Source: an uncultured Collinsella sp.
GTDB taxonomy: Bacteria; Actinomycetota; Coriobacteriia; Coriobacteriales; Coriobacteriaceae
Length of the DNA: 33,959 bases
Direction of reading: 5' to 3'
Assembly (NCBI GenBank): GCA_905213265.1
Contig: CAJMHR010000025.1
Span: 1 to 33,959 of the forward strand
Below, piece after piece: positions 24,340-32,835 of this stretch (position 1 is its first letter; every line of letters starts with the position of its first letter). The notes beneath the pieces were generated by a model. That model was given only the letters and a program-made list of their open reading frames with translations, was not told the origin of the DNA and did not search any database. The translations under genes were made by a program, and so were the position numbers.

Positions 24340-26367
24340 ATGGAACAAAAGGCCAAGGAGGCAGCCTCGCACGCTGCGATTCCTGTGAGCATCTCGGCGA
24401 TGCTCGTCACGCTGGGCGTGGTGTACGGCGATATCGGCACCAGCCCTATGTATGTAACCAAGGCGCTCGTTGCCGGCAACGGCGGCATCGGAAGCGTGAC
24501 GGAGGAGTTCGTGCTCGGCGCGCTCTCCCTTGTCGTGTGGACGGTCACGCTGCTGACCACCATCAAGTATGTGCTCATCTCGCTGCGCGCCGATAACCAT
24601 GGTGAGGGTGGCATCTTTGCCCTGTACAGCCTGGTCAAGCGCTGTGGCAAGTGGCTTATCATCCCCGCCATGCTGGGTGGCGCCGCGCTGCTCGCCGACG
24701 GCATCCTGACGCCGGCCGTTACCGTTACCACGGCCATCGAGGGCCTGCGCACCATCCCGGCGGTCCATGCCGTGCTGGGCGATGACCAGGGCCGCGTCGT
24801 CGCCATTACGCTCGCCATCATCATCGCGCTCTTTTTGGTGCAACGCATCGGTACGGCCAAGATCGGTCACGCCTTTGGCCCCATCATGACGCTGTGGTTC
24901 CTGTTCCTGGGCGGCACGGGTCTGTTCTTTGTCTTCCAGCACCCCGCCGTGCTGCTGTGCCTCAACCCGGTGCGCGGCATCGCCTTTTTGCTGAGCCCCA
25001 ACAACCACGCGGGTATCATGATTCTGGGCAGCTGCTTCCTCGCCACCACCGGTGCCGAGGCGCTCTACTCCGACATGGGCCACGTCGGCCGCGGCAACAT
25101 CTACGCTACCTGGCCGTTCGTTAAGTGCTGCCTGCTGCTTTCCTATATGGGCCAGGGCGCTTGGCTTATGAACAACGCTGCCAACCCCGAGCTCATGGGC
25201 ATTGCCGACCTCAACCCGTTCTACCAGATGCTCGCCCCGGGCCTGCGCCCGTTTGCCGTAGGCCTTTCCACCGTCGCGGCCATCATTGCCTCGCAGGCGC
25301 TCATCACCGGCGCATTCTCGCTGGTGTCCGAGGCCAGCCGTCTGGACCTCATGCCGCACATGCAGGTCTTCTATCCTGCCGAGACCAAGGGCCAGCTCTA
25401 CATCCCCATGGTCAACAACGTCATGCTTGTCGGCTGCGTCATCGTGGTGCTGCTGTTCCAGAACTCGGCGCATATGGAAGCCGCCTACGGCCTTGCCATT
25501 ACGCTGACTATGATGTGCACCACGCTGCTGCTCTTCTTCTACCTGCACGAGGAGCGCAAGCTCAAGGTTGCTCCGTGGATCTTCGCGGCCTTCTTCCTTT
25601 TGCTCGAAGGCTTCTTCTTCGTGAGCTCGCTCACCAAGTTCTTCCACGGCGGCTACTTCACCATCCTCATGGCTGCACTCATCATGGGCATTATGGTGTG
25701 CTGGTACAACGGCACGGCGGTCGAGCAGCGCCAGTTTACGCTGCTGCCGTTGCGCAGCTACCTGCCGCAGCTCAAGCGCCTGCGCGACGACGATCGCTAT
25801 GAGCGCATGAGCGACAACGTCGTGTACCTGACCAAGGACACCCATACCGACTACATCGACCGCGATATCGTCTACTCGATCTTGGACAAGCATCCCAAGC
25901 GTGCTCGCGCCTGGTGGTTTGTGAACGTCGAGACCATGGACGAGCCGCATACCTTTGCCTATTCGGTCGAGACGTTCGGCACCGACTACGTGTTCCGCGT
26001 GCATCTGTACCTGGGCTACAAGATCAACCAGCGCGTCAATGCCTACCTGCGTCAGGTCGTTCAGGACCTGGCTGCCACCGGCGAGCTACCGGCGCAGACG
26101 CATGACTACTCGGTCTACAAGGATCCGGGTAACATCGGTACGTTCAAGTTCGTCCTGATTCGTAAGCTTCTGGCGCCTGAAAGCGATGTGGAGCCGAGCG
26201 AGCGTACGGCCATCACGCTCAAGTACATCATCCGCCGCGCCGCCGGCACGCCTGCGCGCTGGTACGGCCTGGAGAACTCCAACGTGAGCTTTGAGTACGT
26301 GCCGCTGTTCACCAAGTTCAAGGCCGTGAACAAGATGCAGCGCCTGGCCCCCAACGAGCGGCCGTAG
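24340..26367 (+). CDS. kup: Kup-family potassium uptake permease
   Basis: This 675-residue protein has about 12 membrane helices up to residue about 465, then a cytoplasmic domain of about 200 residues. The first helix region reads GVVYGDIGTSPMYV, followed by RADNHGEGGIFALYSL and DGILTPAVTVTTAIEGL. These are near-invariant in KUP/HAK/KT transporters, which import potassium with protons. The cytoplasmic domain is the regulatory part in this family, where c-di-AMP can bind in some bacteria. The ATG at 24340 follows GGGAGGA with nine bases between. It is followed by a small membrane protein and a KdpDE-like pair, all on the same strand, so the block appears devoted to potassium homeostasis. Confidence 0.95.
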   Translation: MEQKAKEAASHAAIPVSISAMLVTLGVVYGDIGTSPMYVTKALVAGNGGIGSVTEEFVLGALSLVVWTVTLLTTIKYVLISLRADNHGEGGIFALYSLVKRCGKWLIIPAMLGGAALLADGILTPAVTVTTAIEGLRTIPAVHAVLGDDQGRVVAITLAIIIALFLVQRIGTAKIGHAFGPIMTLWFLFLGGTGLFFVFQHPAVLLCLNPVRGIAFLLSPNNHAGIMILGSCFLATTGAEALYSDMGHVGRGNIYATWPFVKCCLLLSYMGQGAWLMNNAANPELMGIADLNPFYQMLAPGLRPFAVGLSTVAAIIASQALITGAFSLVSEASRLDLMPHMQVFYPAETKGQLYIPMVNNVMLVGCVIVVLLFQNSAHMEAAYGLAITLTMMCTTLLLFFYLHEERKLKVAPWIFAAFFLLLEGFFFVSSLTKFFHGGYFTILMAALIMGIMVCWYNGTAVEQRQFTLLPLRSYLPQLKRLRDDDRYERMSDNVVYLTKDTHTDYIDRDIVYSILDKHPKRARAWWFVNVETMDEPHTFAYSVETFGTDYVFRVHLYLGYKINQRVNAYLRQVVQDLAATGELPAQTHDYSVYKDPGNIGTFKFVLIRKLLAPESDVEPSERTAITLKYIIRRAAGTPARWYGLENSNVSFEYVPLFTKFKAVNKMQRLAPNERP

Positions 26368-26427
26368 GCGCCGACAGTTGCATGGAGTTGGTTTTCGATG
26401 GACAAGATTGAGACCGGGGAGGCAAAC

Positions 26428-26622
26428 ATGGATGCAAAGATGCTTGATGGCCGCGAGGTGGTTGCCGAGCTGGTACGTGAGGCACGCGCCGACGCCGCCG
26501 AAGATCGGTTTTTGACGAACCGTGCCAACATGGATATGGCCGACCGCGTGATCTCGATCGTGGCACTGGTATTTGGAGCGGTGTGCGTGTGTGCCCTGCT
26601 CGCGCACGCGCTGTTTGTCTAG
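26428..26622 (+). CDS. Small single-pass membrane protein downstream of kup
   Basis: This 64-residue protein has a charged N-terminal half (REVVAELVREARADAAEDRF) that could form an amphipathic helix, followed by one hydrophobic segment (ISIVALVFGAVCVCALLAHA) to near the C-terminus. The ATG at 26428 has a strong GGGGAGG six bases upstream; an in-frame ATG at 26398 has none at proper spacing. It matches no family I recognise. Its place between kup and a KdpD-like kinase suggests an accessory or regulatory subunit of Kup, loosely like the KdpF miniprotein in Kdp systems, but there is no sequence evidence for homology. Confidence 0.7.
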   Translation: MDAKMLDGREVVAELVREARADAAEDRFLTNRANMDMADRVISIVALVFGAVCVCALLAHALFV

Positions 26623-26668
26623 CGACCGCAGACTGCAAAGGCTTTACACTTGGAACCACCACAAGGGA

Positions 26669-26714
26669 AACCACCACAAAGGTGCCTGTCCCTTTGTGGT
26701 GGTTTTTGTTTTTG
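26669..26714 (+). terminator. Terminator/attenuator in front of the KdpD-like gene
   Basis: AACCACCACAAAGG (26669-26682) and CCTTTGTGGTGGTT (26691-26704) pair perfectly and run into TTTTTGTTTTT. A second copy of the left arm (GAACCACCACAAGGG, from 26653) precedes it. The kinase ATG is only 20 bases beyond the T run, with no room for a promoter between, so kdpDE transcription may depend on reading through this hairpin. Confidence 0.75.
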
Positions 26715-26733
26715 AGAGAGGGGCGGGGCACTG

Positions 26734-28359
26734 ATGGACGTCCGTACGGACGGCGTTATTGCCGATAGCTTTTGGTGGCGGCGCACAACGCTGACGCGCC
26801 GCACTCCTCTGTATGACGCCTGCGTATCGGTGGGGCTGCTGGTCGCGGCGACGATTGTGGGCGCGCTGCTCGACCATCCGGGTCTCGCGCCGAGCATCAT
26901 GATCGTCTATGTGTTCGCCGTTCAGCTGTGCGCATTCTTTACCTGGAGTCGCCTGTATTGCTTGCTGAGCTCGGCTGCCGCCGTGGCGCTCTACAACTTC
27001 TTGTTTGTCGACCCGCGCTACTCGCTGTCGCTTATCGACCGCGGCTATCCCGGCATGTTCTTCATCATGTTCGTGGTCTCGCTTGTGTCGAGCTCGATTG
27101 CGTTGGCCCTGCGCCGCGCCTTGGCGCAGGCTGCCGCCAGCGACCGCCGCACGCATATGGTGCTCGAGACCAACCGCATGCTGCAGCGGTGCGCCGACGA
27201 GCAGCAGATCGTTCACGCCATGGCAACGCAGCTGGCGCGTCTTTCGGGCTGTCCGGTCGTATGGTACAGCGCCGACGCCGAGGGCGATGACCTGCTGCCG
27301 CGTTCGACATACACGGCCGTGGGCGATGCCGCACCGGTGCATGAACTGGCGCCGCAGATGCCGCCGCGGCTCTCGGCGTCCGCCTATGTGGGAATGCCGC
27401 TCGACGCCACGTTTGGCGGCTCGGCGTTTTATGGCATCTACCTGACGGTTCGCACGGGCGACGGCTTCGTGCGCTCGGGTGACCCCGCCTCGGTGGTGGG
27501 CGTGCTGGCTATCGTTGCCGAGCCCGACGTGCTGACGCACGAGGAGCGGACACTTGCCGATGCCATCGTGAGCGAAGGCGAGCTGGCGCTCGACCGCGCC
27601 CGCGCCATGGAGGCCCGCGAGGAAGCGGCGGTGCTCGCAAAAAACGAGCAGCTGCGCGCCAACCTGCTGCGCTCCATCTCGCACGATCTGCGCACGCCGC
27701 TTACCAGTATTTCGGGTAATGCCGACGTACTGCTCGATCAGGGCTCGACCGGCACCGCCGTGCTCGATGCCCAGACGCGCCGCGGCCTGCTTCTATCCAT
27801 TCGCTCGGATGCGCTGTGGCTCAACGCCACCGTCGAGAATCTGCTCGCCATCACCAAGCTCGAGGGTGGCGGCATGCATCTGTCGACAACGCTCGAGCTC
27901 ATGGACGATATCGTCGAGGAGGCACTGCGCCACGTGAACCCTGCCGTGCGCGAGCACGACCTTAAGGTGGTGGCGTGCGATGAGCCGGCACTCGTCAACG
28001 TCGATGCGCGCCTGATGGTGCAGCTGGTGGTCAATCTGGTGAACAACGCCATCACCTATACGCCCACAGGCTCGCATATCATGATTTCGATTAGCGTCGA
28101 CGATGGACGCGTGGCGTGCTCGGTGGCCGATGACGGCCCGGGCATTGCGCCCGAGGACCGCGAGCGGATCTTTGAGTCGTTCTATACCGCCAACCATGGC
28201 CTGGCCGACAGCCACCGTAGTGTGGGCCTGGGGCTTTCGCTCTGCCGCTCCATTGCGCTGGCGCATGGCGGTAGCATAGAGGTTGCCGCGGCGGACCCGC
28301 ACGGCTCGGTCTTTACGATTGAGCTTCCCGTCGCCGATGTTTCGTTTGATAAGGAGTAG
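26734..28359 (+). CDS. kdpD: KdpD-like sensor histidine kinase, short form
   Basis: This 541-residue kinase opens with four closely spaced membrane helices (about 25-125) containing YNFLFVDPRYSL, the signature of the KdpD membrane domain (DUF4118). A GAF-like domain lies at about 150-285. The dimerisation and phosphoacceptor box RSISHDLRTPLTS has His317. The ATP-binding domain has an NLVNNAITYTP N-box, DDGPGIAPEDRERIF and GLGLSLCRSI. The first ~370 residues of classical KdpD, with the KdpD Walker-type ATP site and the USP domain, are absent, so it is truncated compared with E. coli KdpD (894 aa). It should sense potassium, turgor or ionic strength through the membrane/GAF part. It lies four bases from its response regulator gene. 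Confidence 0.88.
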   Translation: MDVRTDGVIADSFWWRRTTLTRRTPLYDACVSVGLLVAATIVGALLDHPGLAPSIMIVYVFAVQLCAFFTWSRLYCLLSSAAAVALYNFLFVDPRYSLSLIDRGYPGMFFIMFVVSLVSSSIALALRRALAQAAASDRRTHMVLETNRMLQRCADEQQIVHAMATQLARLSGCPVVWYSADAEGDDLLPRSTYTAVGDAAPVHELAPQMPPRLSASAYVGMPLDATFGGSAFYGIYLTVRTGDGFVRSGDPASVVGVLAIVAEPDVLTHEERTLADAIVSEGELALDRARAMEAREEAAVLAKNEQLRANLLRSISHDLRTPLTSISGNADVLLDQGSTGTAVLDAQTRRGLLLSIRSDALWLNATVENLLAITKLEGGGMHLSTTLELMDDIVEEALRHVNPAVREHDLKVVACDEPALVNVDARLMVQLVVNLVNNAITYTPTGSHIMISISVDDGRVACSVADDGPGIAPEDRERIFESFYTANHGLADSHRSVGLGLSLCRSIALAHGGSIEVAAADPHGSVFTIELPVADVSFDKE

Positions 28360-28363
28360 CGCC

Positions 28364-29077
28364 GTGCCGAACTCTGCCGTAAAACCGCTCATCTTGGTCG
28401 TTGAGGACGACCCCGCTGTCCGCAACCTTATCGTTGCCGCGCTCGAGGCGCACGGCTTGCGCCATATGGCTGTGGAGACCGCCCATGCCGCCATCGCCGC
28501 CGCCTCATCGCAGGCACCGAGCATTGTGCTGCTCGATCTGGGCCTGCCCGATATGGACGGCGTCAAGGTGGTGGAGTCGGTGCGCGCATGGTCGGGCATG
28601 CCGATTATCGTGGTCTCGGCGCGCAGCGAGGATGCGGACAAAATCCGCGCGCTCGATGCCGGCGCCGACGACTACCTGACCAAGCCGTTTTCGGTCGAGG
28701 AGCTGCTCGCACGTATTCGCACGACGCTCAGGCGCCTTTCGTACGCGCAAACGGGCGGCGTTGTCTCCGAGGGCTCGTTCGATACCGGTGAGCTGCATAT
28801 CGATTTTGATGCCGGCATTGCCACGATGGATGGCGAGGAGTTGCACCTGACGCCGATCGAGTATAAGCTCCTGTGCCTGCTGGCACACAACGCCGACAAG
28901 GTACTGACGCACCAGTTTATTTTGCACGAGATTTGGGGCACGGCGACCAAGAGCGACCTGGCGAGCCTGCGTGTCTTTATGGGCACGTTGCGCAAGAAGA
29001 TCGAGTCCGACCCCGCGCATCCGCGCTATATCCAGACACACGTGGGTATCGGTTACCGCCTGGTCACCCAAGGGTAG
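28364..29077 (+). CDS. kdpE: KdpE-like response regulator (OmpR family)
   Basis: This 237-residue regulator begins at a GTG with AAGGAG nine bases upstream; the frame is open further 5' inside the kinase gene but without a ribosome binding site. The receiver domain has the acidic pair EDD near residue 12, the phosphoacceptor Asp58 (LLDLGLPDMDG) and Lys107 (TKPF). The C-terminal winged helix (about 130-235) contains LTPIEYKLLCLLA, RVFMGTLRKKIE and a final VGIGYRL. No kdpFABC operon is in view, so the likely local target is kup or the miniprotein. It ends just before a palindrome shared with the convergent rlmKL gene. Confidence 0.9.
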   Translation: MPNSAVKPLILVVEDDPAVRNLIVAALEAHGLRHMAVETAHAAIAAASSQAPSIVLLDLGLPDMDGVKVVESVRAWSGMPIIVVSARSEDADKIRALDAGADDYLTKPFSVEELLARIRTTLRRLSYAQTGGVVSEGSFDTGELHIDFDAGIATMDGEELHLTPIEYKLLCLLAHNADKVLTHQFILHEIWGTATKSDLASLRVFMGTLRKKIESDPAHPRYIQTHVGIGYRLVTQG

Positions 29078-29102
29078 GACGGCGTCCGCCATCCCACTAT
29101 GA

Positions 29103-29167
29103 GTTGCGGTGAAATACGGTCTATATTTGCCTAATTCCAGGTAAAACAGTCCGTATTCCACCGCAAC
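29103..29167. terminator. 65-base palindrome between convergent genes
   Basis: GTTGCGGTG and AATACGG on the left match CCGTATT and CACCGCAAC on the right, with one mismatch between the two stem blocks. An inner stem TTTGCCT/AGGTAAA sits in the loop. It separates the kdpE-like stop (26 bases away) from the rlmKL stop (5 bases away), so it can end transcription from both sides. It is longer than a normal terminator. Confidence 0.65.
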
Positions 29168-29171
29168 TTTG

Positions 29172-31739
29172 TTATTTGCCCTTGGGCTTGCTGGCGTAGA
29201 ACTTCTTCTTTTTGGACTTGCCGGCAGGGGAGGGTTTGCCGGCAAAGTTTGATTTGCCGTTGCCGGCCTGCGTGGGCGCGGGCGCTGCTGCACGAGGCTT
29301 GCGCGCCTCGGGGTTGCGCAGCTCCTCGGTTCGCTCGGCAATCTCCTCGGCGCTAAAGCCGACCTCGGCCATGGCGTCCTCGATGGGCAGTCGGCGCACG
29401 ATATAGCAGTGGTGCACCTTCTGGTTGCGCGCGAAGTCCTCGGGGATGGTCTGTGCCGTAATGTCCTCCAGCACGACGCCCGCGCGCGCGAGCTTGCGCG
29501 TTTCGGGGCGGAAGCCGCGCAGGTTGCAGCTAAAGATGGCATGTCCGCCCTGTGCAAGCAGGCGAGATACGCCGGCCAAAAGCTCAACATGGTCGCGCTG
29601 GACATCCCAGGTGCGGCGGCCCATCTTGGACGAGTTCGAGAACGTGGGCGGGTCGACAAAGATCAAGTCCCAGCGGTTGCGCGTCTGGCGCTGGTCGCGA
29701 ATCCAGGCGAGCACGTCGTCGCGCACAAAATGATGCTGCGGACCAACAAGGCCGTTCTGGCGCATATTGCGCTCGGCCCAGTCCAGGTAGGTGTTGGAAA
29801 GGTCGACTGTCACGGTTTCCTCGACGCCGCCGTCGGCCGCATAGCAGGTGGCGGTGCCGGTATAGGCGAACAGATTGAGGAAGCGGCGTGCCTGTTTGGC
29901 GTGTTTGCGCACCAGGTTGCGGGTGACGCGGTGATCCAGGAAGATGCCCACATCCAGGTAGTCGTCAAAGTTGACGGCAAAGGTGAGCCCGCCTTCTTCG
30001 ATGAGCGGCAGACGCCGGCGCGCGATGTTGGCGCGCTCGCCCGATCCGCCCTTGCCGGCGCCCTGCTTGCCGTACTGCGAGCCGCCACGCGAACGCATGC
30101 GGGCCTTGGCGTGCACATGCTCGGCCGGAACATCAAGGATGCGCGGCGCGATGGCCAAGATGTCGAGCATGCGGGCCTGGGCCAGCGCGGGGTCGATGGT
30201 CTTGGGCGCGGCGTATTCGGCGATGACGAGCCAGCGGCCCGGCGTCTGCGGGCAACCCTCGTACAGGTCGATGGCAGCGGAGTAGTCGGGCAGGTCGGCA
30301 TCGTAGACGCGATAGCAGCTCACGCCCTCGCGCTTGGCCCACTTGCGGCGCAGACGGGCATTCTTGCGCAGGCGGTTGGCGAACTGCTCGGACTCTGGGA
30401 TGAGCACGGGCAGCGGCTTGCCGTCGCCCAAGTCGAGCGTGGCGGTAGGTTCGGGCATGGAGGAAGCGGCGGCTTCGTCGTTGGCTTCGTTGGCATCCGC
30501 AACCTCGGCCTCGGCATCCGCACTGGTCGCAGCTTCGAATGCCGCGGCGGCGTGGTCGAGCGAGGGCCAGACCTCAATAGCTGCCTCCTCGTTGTTGGGC
30601 ATGACGGCAATCGAGCGCTCGGGCTCGGCGTGGAGCGCGCGGGCCAGCAATCCGTCGCGGGTGAGCGCGGCGACCGGTGCGGCGGTAAGCTCGGGCGCGC
30701 GGCGCAGCTCGCCGGCCAGCGTCATGGCGTCGTGCATGAGCGAAAGCGGGGTCTCGGTGGTGTCTGCGACCACGGCGGCGCCGGCGACAGCGCCTGCATG
30801 GTCCAGCACGGTGGCTGGCTTGGCAGCGCAAAAATCGACAAAGCGCTTGTAGCCGGCGCACTTGACCATGCGCTCAGCGGTCTTGCGGGCGGCGGGGTCG
30901 ATGTCTACGGCCACGATGTGCGCCTGCCGCTCGCGTGCTGCCGCCTCGCGCTCGCGCGCCTCGGCAAGCAGTTGTTCCCACAGAGCGGCGTCGTGCAGCT
31001 GCCAGCCCTCAAAGCCCCAGCGCTCGCGTACGGCGCCCGGGGCGCGGTCGGTCAGAATGTTCACGGCCTCCAGCAGCAGACCGCCGCCGGCACACGAGGC
31101 GTCGATCAGCGTGGGAAGGCCTTCGTTCTCGTAATCGTCGGCCGTCAGCTCGCGCTCGCACAGTGCGGTCCAGCCGACCTGCGCCAGCACCAGGGCGGCG
31201 TAGTCGGGGCGCAGCACGTGTGAGCCCTCGCCGGCGCGGGTCGCTGCGGGCGGCAGGCGTTTGAACAGCGGGTCTCCCGAAAGGTCCAGGCTGATGCTCG
31301 CGCGGCGCTGGCGCAGCGAAAGCAGTAGGTGAACGTCGGGGTCGGCGGCATCGACGTCGGCACGACGGCCCGTGGTCTCGGCCAGGCGGTCGCACAGCGC
31401 GTCCTTGGCGCGCAGGGCCGAGAAACGCGTGTTGCGCAGCTGCTCGGTCACGCCGCGGGCTGTGATGGCGATGGTGGCGCCGGGGCGGACGATGCTCTCC
31501 CAGGCAATGTCGTAAACGCCGTCGTACAGCTCATCGGCATCCTGCGCCTCAAAGCGCCCGAGTACCACGAACACGCGGCTCGCCAGGCGCGACCACAGAC
31601 AGGCGCGGTAGCCTTCTTCGAGCTCGCCCTCAAATGTAGCGCGGCCCTTCAGCCGGCGAACATGCGAAAGCCCGAGGCGTTTAAGCTCATCGGCGAGTGC
31701 GGACTCAAAGCCCTCGGGGCAGCTTGCGTAAAATTCCAT
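29172..31739 (-). CDS. rlmKL: RlmKL-type 23S rRNA methyltransferase with a degenerate RlmL half
   Basis: This 855-residue protein has an N-terminal ferredoxin-like/THUMP region (1-150), an RlmL-like methyltransferase domain (about 160-380) and an RlmK-like domain (about 450-780). The RlmK half is intact: LNLFAYTGTAT at 621-631 binds SAM, VDLSNTYLDWAERN follows, and VDPPTFSNSSKM lies at 695-706. In E. coli this half makes m7G2069 and the RlmL half makes m2G2445. Here the RlmL half keeps family landmarks (TDRAPGAVRERWGFEGWQLHD). However, its SAM motif is DASCAGGG (213-220) rather than DPMCGSGT, and NPPYGER is not found; VADTTETPLS stands at about that place. A low-complexity Ala/Glu stretch (about 400-435) links the halves. 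The C-terminus is Lys-rich. The start ATG has AGAGGT upstream. Confidence 0.88.
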   Translation of the reverse strand: MEFYASCPEGFESALADELKRLGLSHVRRLKGRATFEGELEEGYRACLWSRLASRVFVVLGRFEAQDADELYDGVYDIAWESIVRPGATIAITARGVTEQLRNTRFSALRAKDALCDRLAETTGRRADVDAADPDVHLLLSLRQRRASISLDLSGDPLFKRLPPAATRAGEGSHVLRPDYAALVLAQVGWTALCERELTADDYENEGLPTLIDASCAGGGLLLEAVNILTDRAPGAVRERWGFEGWQLHDAALWEQLLAEAREREAAARERQAHIVAVDIDPAARKTAERMVKCAGYKRFVDFCAAKPATVLDHAGAVAGAAVVADTTETPLSLMHDAMTLAGELRRAPELTAAPVAALTRDGLLARALHAEPERSIAVMPNNEEAAIEVWPSLDHAAAAFEAATSADAEAEVADANEANDEAAASSMPEPTATLDLGDGKPLPVLIPESEQFANRLRKNARLRRKWAKREGVSCYRVYDADLPDYSAAIDLYEGCPQTPGRWLVIAEYAAPKTIDPALAQARMLDILAIAPRILDVPAEHVHAKARMRSRGGSQYGKQGAGKGGSGERANIARRRLPLIEEGGLTFAVNFDDYLDVGIFLDHRVTRNLVRKHAKQARRFLNLFAYTGTATCYAADGGVEETVTVDLSNTYLDWAERNMRQNGLVGPQHHFVRDDVLAWIRDQRQTRNRWDLIFVDPPTFSNSSKMGRRTWDVQRDHVELLAGVSRLLAQGGHAIFSCNLRGFRPETRKLARAGVVLEDITAQTIPEDFARNQKVHHCYIVRRLPIEDAMAEVGFSAEEIAERTEELRNPEARKPRAAAPAPTQAGNGKSNFAGKPSPAGKSKKKKFYASKPKGK

Positions 31740-31766
31740 GGGTGACCTCTCTGGTTGCGTCGCTCC

Positions 31767-31772
31767 ATTATA
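31767..31772 (-). promoter_or_regulatory. -10 element of rlmKL
   Basis: On the minus strand a perfect TATAAT lies 27 bases upstream of the rlmKL ATG, giving a leader of about 20 bases. No strong -35 is seen. On the plus strand TTGCGT (31755-31760) and GATACT (31778-31783) with a 17-base spacer may serve the HAD gene, so the two promoters would overlap. Confidence 0.45.
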
Positions 31773-31814
31773 TGATGGATACTTCGTTTACTCTCGCCCC
31801 CGAAAGGAACCCAT

Positions 31815-32642
31815 ATGATTGATGCGTGCCCCGATTCCGCCGTGCTCTTTTTTGACGTGGACGGCACGCTGACGTCGTTCGATCCCGACAACATGACCGA
31901 CAAGGACTTTTCGGCGGTTCACCCCTCGCAGGCGGTCGTCGAGGCGTTTCATCGTCTGCGCGACGCGGGACACCAGGCATTTATCTGCACGGGTCGTCCC
32001 CTGTGGCTCATCGCGGACAGCTTGCGTGCGCTCGACCCCGCGGGCATCGTTGCCATGGCAGGCGCCACGCTCGAGGTCGAGGGCCGCGTGGTGCATGAGG
32101 ACTGCTTTGACGAAGACATTGTTGAGGAGCTTGCACGCCGTATGGCCGCGGCAGGGATTGAAGCCTTTTTCGAGACCAACGTGGCTACTTTTGCCCTGGA
32201 ACCCGCGGGCGTTGAGCAGTCGTCTCTGATCGGCACTTCTGTGGTGCACAGCACCGAGGAAATGCGCGTCGACGGCCGTCTGCGCGTGGGCAAGGTAGGC
32301 ATCGTCGCGAGCGACCTGGCTCGCGTAGCCAACGATGATGGCTTTATCGATCGCGAGTTTGAGCTGTGCAACACCGGTGGTCAGAATCGCGAGCTGAGCC
32401 CCAAGGGCATCGACAAGGGCGTGGGCGTGGCGCGAGCGCTGGAATACCTGGGTCGCACCGGCAACGCGCGCACCTTTGGCTTCGGCGATTCTGGTAACGA
32501 CCTGGGCATGCTCGCTGCGGTCGAGACGGCTGTCGCCATGGGCAACGCCATGCCTGAGGTCAAGGCGGTCGCCGACTACGTGACCGACGATGTCGCACAC
32601 GACGGCACCGTCACAGCGATGCAGCATTTCGGCCTCATCTAA
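31815..32642 (+). CDS. HAD-superfamily phosphatase, Cof/IIB type
   Basis: This 275-residue protein has all HAD motifs: FFDVDGTL with nucleophile Asp14 and acid/base Asp16, ICTGRP (motif II), a Lys in the GRLRVGKVG strand or in the later SPKGIDKG segment (motif III), and GFGDSGNDLGML (motif IV). The cap is of the C2B type and KG-x-x-KG-x-x lies just before motif IV, as in Cof-like sugar-phosphate phosphatases. The substrate is probably a small phosphorylated metabolite, but it cannot be specified. The ATG at 31815 follows AAAGGAA. It is divergent from rlmKL with a 75-base gap. Confidence 0.9.
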   Translation: MIDACPDSAVLFFDVDGTLTSFDPDNMTDKDFSAVHPSQAVVEAFHRLRDAGHQAFICTGRPLWLIADSLRALDPAGIVAMAGATLEVEGRVVHEDCFDEDIVEELARRMAAAGIEAFFETNVATFALEPAGVEQSSLIGTSVVHSTEEMRVDGRLRVGKVGIVASDLARVANDDGFIDREFELCNTGGQNRELSPKGIDKGVGVARALEYLGRTGNARTFGFGDSGNDLGMLAAVETAVAMGNAMPEVKAVADYVTDDVAHDGTVTAMQHFGLI

Positions 32643-32835
32643 TGAATCCCGCGTTCTGACGTTTGCTCAAACTGCGACTCTTTGCTTTTGCATGCTCAAT
32701 CGATTTATCAATCCAAACACTGAGGTGTTTATACCGTTCGCCGAGAAGATAAAAAACCGTAGTTCACGCCTTGATAAACGTAGGTAAAGTGTTTAGCAGT
32801 TTATCGGCCGTATGCTAACGAAAGGAATCAGGCAG

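Noticed and set aside
24316..26004. A 562-codon minus-strand frame opposite kup
   Set aside because: Charged, His/Glu/Arg/Asp-rich antisense shadow; the plus-strand frame is unmistakably Kup.
29409..31223. A 604-codon plus-strand frame opposite rlmKL
   Set aside because: Low-complexity Gly/Ala/Val/His composition, no recognisable domain and no ribosome binding site; rlmKL on the other strand has clear motifs.
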